Under the pieces are notes generated by a model. It saw nothing but the letters and a program-made list of their open reading frames with translations. It did not search any database and was not told the origin of the DNA. DNA of 17,786 bases from CAYHZL01 sp964361075 (lineage in GTDB: Bacteria; Bacteroidota; Ignavibacteria; UBA10030; UBA8401), in assembly GCA_964361075.1 (NCBI GenBank), contig CAYHZL010000058.1, positions 1 to 17,786 on the forward strand, written 5' to 3'. Made by a program: the position numbers and the translations under genes. Shown one piece after another: positions 1 through 6,062 of this stretch; position 1 is the first letter of the stretch; each line of letters begins with the position of its first letter.

Positions 1-20
1 ACAATTATAAATATATTATC

Positions 21-380
21 ATGAATTTAGAAAAGAATATTCCATTTCAAACCATAGATTGGACAGCAATTCCTAAAACTGAACATAAAGGAGAAAGTGG
101 AACAGCATTCTGGCAAACAATGCAGTTCTCCGGATTAAGAATTCGGATAGTGGAATATTCAAAAGGTTATGCTGCCGACCATTGGTGCGAGAAAGGACAT
201 ATTGTTCATTGTCTGGATGGCGAATTTGTAACTGAATTACAAGATGACAAAAAATTTATTTTAACAAAGGGATTGACTTATGTTGTTTCGGATAATTTGA
301 GTTCACATCGTTCAATCACAAAAGATGGTGCAAAACTAATGATTATCGACGGTGATTTTTTGAAACAGGTTGATGAATAA
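21..380 (+). CDS. DHCW-motif cupin fold protein
   Basis: Small 119-residue single-domain protein that reads as a compact beta-barrel cupin. The segment ADHWCEKGHIVHCLDGEF (about residues 51-68) carries clustered His/Trp/Cys followed by a second His and a Gly-Glu turn, as in the small cupins named after a DHCW-type motif. His and Cys residues here could bind a metal; that is inference, since no substrate is known for the family. There is no signal peptide or membrane segment, so it is probably cytoplasmic. The ATG start has only 20 bases before it in the window, so the upstream promoter cannot be judged. An 83-bp gap separates it from the next gene on the same strand. The cupin call is fairly sure; the function is unknown. 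Confidence 0.75.
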   Translation: MNLEKNIPFQTIDWTAIPKTEHKGESGTAFWQTMQFSGLRIRIVEYSKGYAADHWCEKGHIVHCLDGEFVTELQDDKKFILTKGLTYVVSDNLSSHRSITKDGAKLMIIDGDFLKQVDE

Positions 381-463
381 AAAAAGCTTGCACCAAGCCG
401 CACAACATTATGCGCAAACCGCTGCACGATTGAAAAACTTCAGAAGTTTCTACGAGTGTTTTC

Positions 464-877
464 ATGAAACCAGCCACAATTGTTTCTAATAAAATAAAAC
501 GATTATTCGGCTGGATGGGTTTAATTTGTTTGCTGCTGATTATTCCTGTGAAGGCAGTCAGATGGATAGCATGGATAGATCAGTCGTTCGTAATTTCAAC
601 AATCGTTGGTATCGCCCCAAGTCTTCTTGGTCCCGTTGGATTGTTGTTCCTTATCTTGTCGAGTTCAAGCCCACGACTCACACGTCTCACACTTTTTCAA
701 ACAACATTACTCGTTGGTGCAATCGCCATCGGACTTGAGTTCGTTCAACTTATTCCGCGCCCCGGAATTCTGGCAAAGGTGCATTACACTTTTGACTGGT
801 TTGACGTTGCTGCAACGTTATTCAGCATCTGCGTCGGATATCTCGTTGCTCGCTTGTTAATTTATTTTAAAGGATGA
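464..877 (+). CDS. VanZ-like integral membrane protein
   Basis: Protein of 137 residues with about four hydrophobic segments (roughly 14-34, 43-65, 76-96 and 112-134). Between segments 3 and 4 lies a VanZ-like signature: GLEFVQLI (Glu92, Gln95), then Arg99, then DWFD (Asp111, Asp114), then a Gly-rich last helix. VanZ-family proteins are small membrane proteins; the founding member confers low-level teicoplanin resistance, but most members have no known role and resistance should not be assumed here. Its 3' end overlaps the convergent trpF-like gene by 16 bp (862-877), so there is no room for a terminator between them. No strong ribosome-binding site precedes the ATG. The family call is fairly good; the function is unknown. 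Confidence 0.7.
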   Translation: MKPATIVSNKIKRLFGWMGLICLLLIIPVKAVRWIAWIDQSFVISTIVGIAPSLLGPVGLLFLILSSSSPRLTRLTLFQTTLLVGAIAIGLEFVQLIPRPGILAKVHYTFDWFDVAATLFSICVGYLVARLLIYFKG

Positions 878-1548
878 CACGGCAAACTTTGTTTACTTGC
901 TTCAACCTCTTCAAAAAATCTTTTCAGCTTCTCTTCATCCAACTTCCCGTTCGTACGCACACCACTGCACACATCCAATCCGTATGGATGAACACATTCT
1001 ATCGCTTCTCGCACATTCTCCGCATTCAATCCGCCGGCAAGAAAAACAGGTACGCTCACTTCTTCAACAATCTTTTTACTGATATGCCAATTATGTTTTC
1101 TTCCTGTTCCGCCGAGTTCTTTCACGTGTAGATTCGGGTTTCCTGAATCGAGCAAAATATAATCCACAAATTGTGAAACTGTTTTTGCTTCTTCAATTGA
1201 AGATTCATCAAGAACATGGATGACTTGCACAAGAGAAATTCCGGGAAGTTCATTCCGTAATTTTTTATAGACATCAATCGAAACGGCATCTACCAATTGC
1301 AACGTGTTCGCCTTCGTTCTTCTCTGCTGAACTATAATCGAATTTGCATCTTGTTTGCTTGTCAGTAAAAACGTTGCAATGTCTTTCGGAATATTTGAAA
1401 TAATTTCAGCGATTAAATCTTCTGAAATAACTCCCGGACCGCTCGGCATCGAAGAAACAAATCCTAACGCCGAAGCACCATAACGAATCGCGAGCGATGC
1501 TTCGTCAACAGATGAAATGCAGCAGATTTTTACTTTGGTATTCACCAT
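862..1548 (-). CDS. trpF: Phosphoribosylanthranilate isomerase family protein (TrpF-like, divergent)
   Basis: A 228-residue (beta/alpha)8-barrel protein. Canonical TrpF converts N-(5-phosphoribosyl)anthranilate to the 1-carboxyphenylamino ribulose phosphate in tryptophan synthesis. Family marks seen: KVKICCIS at the N-terminus (usual KICGIT, with the catalytic Cys kept), YILLDS with an acidic residue in strand 6, GGTGRKHNW, FLAGGLNAENV, and GLDVCSGVRTNGKLDEEKL at the phosphate-binding end. It departs from the norm after strand 2: the usual F-x-x-x-SPR-type loop is SSMPSGPGVI. No other trp gene is near; the upstream neighbour is a bacilliredoxin 77 bp away. The start at 1548 is chosen because the family begins at the KICxxS strand; the earlier ATG at 1650 would overlap the neighbour. 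It could be a paralog with another substrate. Confidence 0.72.
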   Translation of the reverse strand: MVNTKVKICCISSVDEASLAIRYGASALGFVSSMPSGPGVISEDLIAEIISNIPKDIATFLLTSKQDANSIIVQQRRTKANTLQLVDAVSIDVYKKLRNELPGISLVQVIHVLDESSIEEAKTVSQFVDYILLDSGNPNLHVKELGGTGRKHNWHISKKIVEEVSVPVFLAGGLNAENVREAIECVHPYGLDVCSGVRTNGKLDEEKLKRFFEEVEASKQSLPCHPLK

Positions 1549-1550
1549 AA

Positions 1551-1607
1551 TAAAAAAGCCACAGTCTGCAGAGAAAAAAATCTGTAATTCGCCGCGGCGA
1601 ATGTGGC
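1551..1607 (-). terminator. Terminator- or attenuator-like fold between bacilliredoxin and trpF
   Basis: Read on the minus strand, GCCACA (1607-1602) can pair with TGTGGC (1563-1558), followed at once by TTTTTT (1557-1552) and then the trpF ATG at 1548. Inside the outer stem sit a perfect palindromic hairpin (1587-1602, CGCCGCGGCG core) and a small CAGA/TCTG stem around a T-run. The shape is that of an intrinsic terminator with an internal branched loop. It may simply end the bacilliredoxin transcript, or act as an attenuator for trpF. The outer stem is only 6 bp, so confidence is moderate. Confidence 0.4.
1587..1602. repeat. 16-bp palindrome shared with 15328-15343
   Basis: ATTCGCCGCGGCGAAT is a perfect palindrome in the 77-bp bacilliredoxin-trpF gap. 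The same 16 bases form the centre of the 30-bp palindrome downstream of coaX. The rest of the surrounding sequence is unrelated. Confidence 0.7.
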
Positions 1608-1625
1608 GATTGTTTCTATAAAAAA

Positions 1626-2063
1626 TTACGCTGTTACTTTTGCGCCGCAATGTTCATCAAACGCACCAATCAAATCGGCGGCAATTTCTTCCATCATTCT
1701 TCCCTCTATTTTATGACGCGGAATAAAATGCACCAATTCATTTCCTTTATACAGCGCAATGGATGGTGACGATGGCGGAATACCTTGCAGCCAACGTTCG
1801 CGTAATCGCGCTGTTGCTTCAACTTCTTGACCTGCAAAAACACTCACCTGAGCATCCGGTTTATTTGTGTGTTGCAGCGCTTTTCGAATTGCAGGACGCG
1901 CTTTCCCTGCCGCACATCCGCACACAGAGTTGATGACAAACAACAATGTTCCTTTATTGTTGTTGATTGTCTCATCAATTTCTTGCGGTGTGTAGAGTTC
2001 TTTTATTCCAAGTTCCGTCAATTCATCACGGAACGGTTGTATCATCACTGGGTCAAACGGCAT
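1626..2063 (-). CDS. brxB: Bacilliredoxin, BrxA/BrxB (YphP/YqiW) family
   Basis: A 145-residue thioredoxin-fold protein with the diagnostic CGC motif (Cys48-Gly-Cys50) in FVINSVCGCAAGKARP. Further conserved parts are VFAGQEVEATARLRE, the PPSSPS turn at about 96-101, and the FIPRHKIEGR block. In Bacillus, members reduce bacillithiol mixed disulfides on proteins after oxidative stress; in organisms without bacillithiol they may use another thiol partner. A further Cys (139) lies near the C-terminus. The start at 2063 is supported by an AAAGGAAAT ribosome-binding site just upstream. It is cytoplasmic. It is followed 77 bp later by the trpF-like gene on the same strand. Family assignment is very secure; the in vivo thiol partner is unknown. 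Confidence 0.9.
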   Translation of the reverse strand: MPFDPVMIQPFRDELTELGIKELYTPQEIDETINNNKGTLLFVINSVCGCAAGKARPAIRKALQHTNKPDAQVSVFAGQEVEATARLRERWLQGIPPSSPSIALYKGNELVHFIPRHKIEGRMMEEIAADLIGAFDEHCGAKVTA

Positions 2064-2155
2064 ATATTTCCTTTATGATAATTGTTTTTTGGATGTCACT
2101 TCTATTAACGCCCAAATGGTCTTATTTCGTTCCCCGATTATTTATTGTAAGTATT

Positions 2156-2572
2156 CTAAAATATATTCCGAATTTCATTGTGAAAATGTAAAAACACGTT
2201 GTGCACATTTTCCACTAAGGGTTCAAGTTTATCTGATTGCAAATCTAAAGCATACGAATGACTGAAGAAATGACGAAACGCCAAATATTCACTTAGGTCC
2301 GACAAACAATTTGTAGAAATAATTTTTCCTTTTACTGCTGATTCAAGCATATCTCTGTGCCACGATTTCCCTTCCGGAAGCGGTACATTCTTTTCGATTA
2401 AAATCTGTTTGATGATGTTTTCAATACCATTGTAAAAATTATGTAATAATGTTGCCACGCCGGCAAGTTCTAACAATGAAAGATCAGGGAGATTTTTTGC
2501 TGAAGGAAATTCTCCTAACACTTTATCGATATTTTCAAATTCTGCATCAATTCGTTCCTTTAGATCAGCCAT
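2156..2572 (-). CDS. hepT: HepT-like ribonuclease toxin (HEPN domain)
   Basis: A 138-residue all-helical HEPN protein. The catalytic RX4HXY motif of HepT-type RNases is present as RHFFSHSY (Arg100, His105, Tyr107). Length and helical pattern fit the HepT/DUF86-related toxins, which cleave RNA as dimers. It starts inside the end of the nucleotidyltransferase gene (8-bp overlap, 2565-2572), the classic arrangement of the MntA/HepT toxin-antitoxin pair. In characterised pairs the nucleotidyltransferase antitoxin adds AMP to the Tyr of RX4HXY and silences the RNase. All three motif residues are intact, so the toxin should be functional. Translation is probably coupled to the gene before it. Confidence 0.85.
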   Translation of the reverse strand: MADLKERIDAEFENIDKVLGEFPSAKNLPDLSLLELAGVATLLHNFYNGIENIIKQILIEKNVPLPEGKSWHRDMLESAVKGKIISTNCLSDLSEYLAFRHFFSHSYALDLQSDKLEPLVENVHNVFLHFHNEIRNIF

Positions 2573-2834
2573 ACAAAATGATACCTTCTCTTTTCACCAT
2601 ATCATTTAATAAAGATTTTTTTTTTAAATCGATCACATCAACGGGTTTTGATAATTTGAATATTAATTCTGCATAGAATTTAAAGAAATCAGATCCGGCA
2701 ATTCCATCAACGGCTAAATCAATATCGTAAGATTCCCTTTTAGAATCGAGATGGGAGCCAAACAGATACACTTTGCCAACATTGTACTTTTGAGCTATTC
2801 TTTGTACTTCAATTTTATCACTTTCTGTGATCAT
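2565..2834 (-). CDS. mntA: MntA-like minimal nucleotidyltransferase antitoxin
   Basis: An 89-residue MNT-type nucleotidyltransferase. The motif is GS (26-27), nine residues, then DID (Asp37 and Asp39), with a probable third carboxylate at Asp66 in KPVDVIDL. The spacing is one residue shorter than the common GSX10DXD. In the MntA/HepT system this enzyme AMPylates the HEPN toxin to neutralise it. The ATG follows the aconitase TAA after a single base, and the gene's end overlaps the toxin start by 8 bp, so aconitase, antitoxin and toxin look like one translationally coupled unit. No separate promoter space exists ahead of it unless it lies inside aconitase. Confidence 0.85.
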   Translation of the reverse strand: MITESDKIEVQRIAQKYNVGKVYLFGSHLDSKRESYDIDLAVDGIAGSDFFKFYAELIFKLSKPVDVIDLKKKSLLNDMVKREGIILYG

Positions 2835-2835
2835 C

Positions 2836-5238
2836 TTATTTTCTGATTTTTCTTTTTATCGATCTCTTTTTTGCTGCCATTTTTTTCTTTGCAGGTTTTA
2901 CTTTTGCTTTTTTCTTAACCGCTTTCTTCACAGATATTTTCGCCGCTTTTTTCTTTACCGGCTTCTTTGCCAATTTCTTTTTTGCTTCACTTGCAATTAA
3001 ATTTAATGCACCACCCGCTTTGAACCACGCAATCTGTCCTTCGTTGAATGTATGATTCAATTCAATGACATGCGCTGTACCATCGCTGTGCTTCAATTCT
3101 AATATCAGCGGAATACGAGGCTCAAATGTTTCCAATCCGCGAATAGCAGCAACATCATCCTCACGAATAAAATCATAATCTGCCGGATTTTTGAACGTGA
3201 GCGCGAGCATTCCTTGTTTCTTCAAATTTGTTTCGTGAATACGCGCAAAACTTTTCACAATAATTGCACGCCCGCCGAGGAAGCGCGGTTCCATCGCCGC
3301 ATGTTCGCGCGATGAACCTTCGCCGTAATTTTCATCTCCGATAGCAATCCAATTAATTCCTTGCGCTTTATAATCGCGTGCGATAGCCGAATACTCTTTC
3401 ACTTCTCCGGTGAAAACATTTTTTCCTTTTCCCGCTTCACCGCTAAATGCATTCACAGCACCGATGAACATGTTGTTCGAAATATTATCAAGGTGTCCGC
3501 GATACTTTAACCATTTGCCTGCGGGAGAAATATGATCAGTCGTGCATTTTCCTTTCACTTTCATCAGCACGCGCATATCTTCCAAATCTTTTCCTTCCCA
3601 CTTCTTAAACGCTTCGAGAAGTTGCAATCTATCACTTTTCGGATCGACAGTTACTTTTACTTTCGAACCATCTTTTGCCGGCGCGGTAAATCCACGCTCA
3701 TCCGGTTTAAATCCGTTGCGCGGAAGTTCATTGCCTGTCGGCGCGTTCAATGTTACTCGCTCACCTTTTCCATTCTCCAACGTATCAATCAACGGATTGA
3801 ATGTAATTCTTCCTGCGATTGCAAACGCTGTTACAATTTCCGGTGATGCAACAAATGCATGTGTTGCCGGATTTGCATCGTTACGCGCTGTAAAATTTCT
3901 GTTGAACGATGTAATGATAGAATTTTTTTCTCCCATCGGAACATCGTGGCGTTTCCATTGACCAATACACGGACCACACGCATTTGCCATGACCACACCA
4001 CCAACTTCCGTTAATGTTTGCAATTGCCCGTCACGTTCGATTGTTGCACGAATGGCTTCACTTCCCGGAGTTATCAAAAATCCTGATTTTGCTTTCAATC
4101 CTTGTGCAAGCGCTTGCCTCGCAACTGATGTGGCGCGCTCAATATCTTCGTACGAAGAATTCGTGCAACTGCCGATGAGCCCGACTTTCAATTCTTCGGG
4201 ATAACCTTTTTCTCGTACTGCAGAAGCAAACTTTGAAAGCGGCCACGCCAAATCCGGTGTGAACGGTCCATTGATGTGTGGTTCAAGTTCATCGAGATTG
4301 ATTTCAATAATTTTGTCGTAATAGTTTTCCGGATTCGCAAGCACATCGGCATCCGGTGTAAGATGCTGCGAATTTTTTTCTGCAAGTTTTGCAACAGCAT
4401 CGCGCCCAGTGGAACGCAGATAGTCAGCCATGCGCGAATCAAACGGAAAGACAGATGTGGTCGCGCCAATTTCTGCACCCATATTGCAAATAGTTCCTTT
4501 GCCCGTTGCGGAAATTGATTTCGTCCCTTCACCAAAATATTCTACGATTGCGTCTGTGCCGCCTTTCACTGTGAGAATGCCGGCAACTTTTAGAATAACA
4601 TCTTTCGCCGAAGTCCAGCCGTTCATTTTTCCTTTTACATGCACGCCAATTATTTTTGGAAATTTTAATTCCCATCCCATTCCTGCCATCACATCAACTG
4701 CATCAGCACCGCCAACACCAATTGCAATCATGCCGAGTCCTCCGGCATTGGGCGTGTGCGAATCTGTTCCAATCATCATGCCGCCGGGAAACGCATAATT
4801 TTCTAACACAACTTGATGAATAATTCCTGCACCCGGTTTCCAAAATCCGATTCCGTATTTGTTCGAAACGCTGGCGAGAAATTCGTACACTTCTTTATTC
4901 TCAACATTCGCTTTCGCCAAATCTTTTTCTGAACCGACTTCCGCCTGAATCAGGTGATCGCAATGCACGGTTGAAGGAACGGCAGCTTGTGCTCTGCCTG
5001 CAGACATAAATTGCAGCAACGCCATCTGCGCTGTTGCATCTTGCATGGCAACGCGATCCGGTGCGAAGTCGATGTAGCTTTTGCCGCGCTCGGCGGCAGT
5101 TGTTGGTTTTTCGAAATAATGTGCGTAGAGAATTTTTTCGGTGAGTGTAAGCGGTCTGCCGACAAGTGCGCGTCCGTGAGCGACTTTTTCGCCGTAGTCG
5201 ACATATAATTTTTTGATCATCTCTAAGTCGAAAATCAT
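2836..5238 (-). CDS. acn: Aconitate hydratase with lysine-rich C-terminal tail
   Basis: An 800-residue aconitase of the mitochondrial type. It interconverts citrate and isocitrate through cis-aconitate in the TCA cycle, using a [4Fe-4S] cluster. Cluster ligands are Cys358 (GSCTNSSYED), Cys421 and Cys424 (ACGPCIGQW). Other active-site blocks are GTDSHTPNAGG (157-167), SFNRNFTARND and GDENYGEGSSREHAA (634-648, in the swivel domain). The catalytic part ends near residue 750, the normal family length of about 750-760. Residues 751-800 are an added basic tail with 24 Lys and 3 Arg, rich in Ala, Val and Pro, resembling histone-H1-like tails. The start is supported by an AAGGAAC site. Downstream, mntA begins after one base. 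Upstream lie an element-disrupted toxin gene and about 65 bp of possible promoter. Confidence 0.96.
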   Translation of the reverse strand: MIFDLEMIKKLYVDYGEKVAHGRALVGRPLTLTEKILYAHYFEKPTTAAERGKSYIDFAPDRVAMQDATAQMALLQFMSAGRAQAAVPSTVHCDHLIQAEVGSEKDLAKANVENKEVYEFLASVSNKYGIGFWKPGAGIIHQVVLENYAFPGGMMIGTDSHTPNAGGLGMIAIGVGGADAVDVMAGMGWELKFPKIIGVHVKGKMNGWTSAKDVILKVAGILTVKGGTDAIVEYFGEGTKSISATGKGTICNMGAEIGATTSVFPFDSRMADYLRSTGRDAVAKLAEKNSQHLTPDADVLANPENYYDKIIEINLDELEPHINGPFTPDLAWPLSKFASAVREKGYPEELKVGLIGSCTNSSYEDIERATSVARQALAQGLKAKSGFLITPGSEAIRATIERDGQLQTLTEVGGVVMANACGPCIGQWKRHDVPMGEKNSIITSFNRNFTARNDANPATHAFVASPEIVTAFAIAGRITFNPLIDTLENGKGERVTLNAPTGNELPRNGFKPDERGFTAPAKDGSKVKVTVDPKSDRLQLLEAFKKWEGKDLEDMRVLMKVKGKCTTDHISPAGKWLKYRGHLDNISNNMFIGAVNAFSGEAGKGKNVFTGEVKEYSAIARDYKAQGINWIAIGDENYGEGSSREHAAMEPRFLGGRAIIVKSFARIHETNLKKQGMLALTFKNPADYDFIREDDVAAIRGLETFEPRIPLILELKHSDGTAHVIELNHTFNEGQIAWFKAGGALNLIASEAKKKLAKKPVKKKAAKISVKKAVKKKAKVKPAKKKMAAKKRSIKRKIRK

Positions 5239-5296
5239 GGGTTCCTTCTTTCTTCTAAAATTTCATAGAATTATTGGCGAGTAAAATAATCATTAA

Positions 5297-5489
5297 CAAT
5301 GTTTGTAACTACTCAGCGTTATTGTTTATTCAACTAATCCCCCTAACCCCCTTTTCAAGGGGGAATCCTTGCTTTAAATCCCCCTTGAAAAGGGGGTGTC
5401 CCGATTTGCTTTTTAATCGGGACGGGGGATTCGTTTTTTTTGGAAATACTGAAATTAAAAAAAAATACGCTGAGCAGTTACCAATGTTT
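5297..5489. mobile_element. IS66-type non-autonomous element (MITE) with 8-bp target duplication
   Basis: The element spans 5305-5481 (177 bp). Its left end is GTAACTACTCAGCGT; its right end read inward is GTAACTGCTCAGCGT, so the 15-bp terminal inverted repeats differ at one base. Flanking it are perfect 8-bp direct repeats CAATGTTT at 5297-5304 and 5482-5489. Ends beginning GTAA together with 8-bp target duplications are the signature of IS66-family transposition. It contains no transposase. It lies in the 3' end of the RelE-like toxin gene and supplies that gene's last 50 codons and new stop. Confidence 0.88.
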
Positions 5490-5794
5490 TTAATTTCTTT
5501 CGTTGATATATCTGATTGTTCAGACTTAGAATAAATAGTTACAAGAATAATTGATGATTTCTGTTTCAGGAAATAAATTATTCTATAGCCAGCACTTTTA
5601 CCTTTTTGATTGTCTGAATTACGCACACGTACTTTATAGATTGTAAATCCTATTCCCGGTACTTGCTCACCAAGGAAGTTTCCTGATTGTAGTTCATCGA
5701 TAACATTCTGAACATCGCTTTGAATAGAGCGATACTTCTTAGATAACTGACGAATGTTCCGTTTGAATTCAGCCGTGTATTCAATTGTAACCAT
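5330..5794 (-). CDS. RelE/ParE-family toxin with element-derived C-terminus
   Basis: Residues 1-104 are a RelE/ParE-superfamily toxin: EYTAEFKRNIRQLSKKY in helix 1, then GFTIYKVRVRNSD, KSAGYRIIYFLK and ILVTIYSKSEQSDISTKEI. Such toxins are mRNA interferases or gyrase inhibitors; this subtype resembles HigB/RelE RNases. From residue 105 on, the protein (NCSAYFFLISVF to HPLFKGDLKQG to the end) is encoded by the inserted 177-bp element. Joining the two CAATGTTT copies without the element gives IKNIVNDYFTRQ and a stop at 5271-5273, a normal 112-residue toxin. The foreign 50-residue tail could impair folding or activity. The antitoxin gene lies 9 bp upstream on the same strand. The domain call is secure; activity is doubtful. 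Confidence 0.8.
   Translation of the reverse strand: MVTIEYTAEFKRNIRQLSKKYRSIQSDVQNVIDELQSGNFLGEQVPGIGFTIYKVRVRNSDNQKGKSAGYRIIYFLKQKSSIILVTIYSKSEQSDISTKEIKNIGNCSAYFFLISVFPKKTNPPSRLKSKSGHPLFKGDLKQGFPLEKGVRGIS
5336..5431. repeat. 96-bp palindromic repeat nested in the MITE
   Basis: Ends are AATCCCCC (5336-5343) and GGGGGATT (5424-5431). Inside is a 17-bp perfect inverted pair, CCCCCTTTTCAAGGGGG (5347-5363) and CCCCCTTGAAAAGGGGG (5380-5396), and a second 9-bp hairpin, GTCCCGATT (5398-5406) with AATCGGGAC (5415-5423). This C/G-block repeat type is widely scattered in bacterial genomes. It looks like a second repeat carried inside the IS66-type element. No clear target duplication is visible around it. 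Confidence 0.75.
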
Positions 5795-5803
5795 TGGATT
5801 AAT

Positions 5804-6010
5804 CTACTTCCAAAGGTCTTTTATCGGAAATGTTTCGCCTTTGAATGCTTCCTTCAATCCTTGTTTAATACTCTCTTTAGCAGGCTTTAATTCAATACTT
5901 TCTCTATACACTTGAACAATTTTTAATAACGGCTGAATATATTCTTGCGGAATAGAGTTTATTTCATGAACAAGTTTTTTTCGTGCTACAGTGCCGCTTG
6001 ATGAGCGCAT
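5804..6010 (-). CDS. Antitoxin of the RelE/ParE-type module
   Basis: A 68-residue protein directly upstream of the toxin (9-bp gap), the usual antitoxin-first order. The C-terminal stretch KQGLKEAFKGETFPIKDLWK matches the kind of tail seen in short antitoxins paired with this RelE-like toxin group, which wraps the toxin. The N-terminal half (RKKLVHEINSIPQEYIQPLLKIVQVYRE) is helical and could dimerise. No clear HTH is seen, so DNA-binding autoregulation is uncertain. The start is well set by AAGGAGA (6018-6024) eight bases upstream and by a promoter in the 52-bp gap after clpB. The antitoxin role rests on context and tail motif. Confidence 0.75.
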   Translation of the reverse strand: MRSSSGTVARKKLVHEINSIPQEYIQPLLKIVQVYRESIELKPAKESIKQGLKEAFKGETFPIKDLWK

Positions 6011-6031
6011 ATTTTTATCTCCTTTTTGTTA

Positions 6032-6060
6032 AATATAGAAAGAGTTGAACTTGTCTGCAA
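6032..6060 (-). promoter_or_regulatory. Probable promoter of the antitoxin-toxin pair
   Basis: On the minus strand, TTGCAG (6060-6055) and TATATT (6037-6032) are separated by 17 bases, close to a housekeeping -35/-10 pair. Transcription would begin near 6025, just ahead of the AAGGAGA ribosome-binding site and the antitoxin ATG at 6010. The site fits in the 52-bp gap between the clpB stop and the antitoxin, suggesting the module has its own start. Confidence 0.45.
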
Positions 6061-6062
6061 CT

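Noticed and set aside
464..877. Calling the VanZ-like gene a glycopeptide resistance determinant
   Set aside because: No vanHAX-type genes are nearby, and most VanZ-family proteins have no resistance role.
1549..1625. A classical trp leader peptide or T-box upstream of trpF
   Set aside because: No short frame with tandem Trp codons and no T-box sequence are present in the 77-bp gap.
3532..3961. Plus-strand open frames opposite aconitase
   Set aside because: They mirror a strongly conserved gene and show no protein-family pattern or ribosome-binding site.
5274..5534. Plus-strand 86-codon frame across the MITE
   Set aside because: It is translated repeat sequence plus antisense of the toxin gene; such frames recur wherever this repeat lies.
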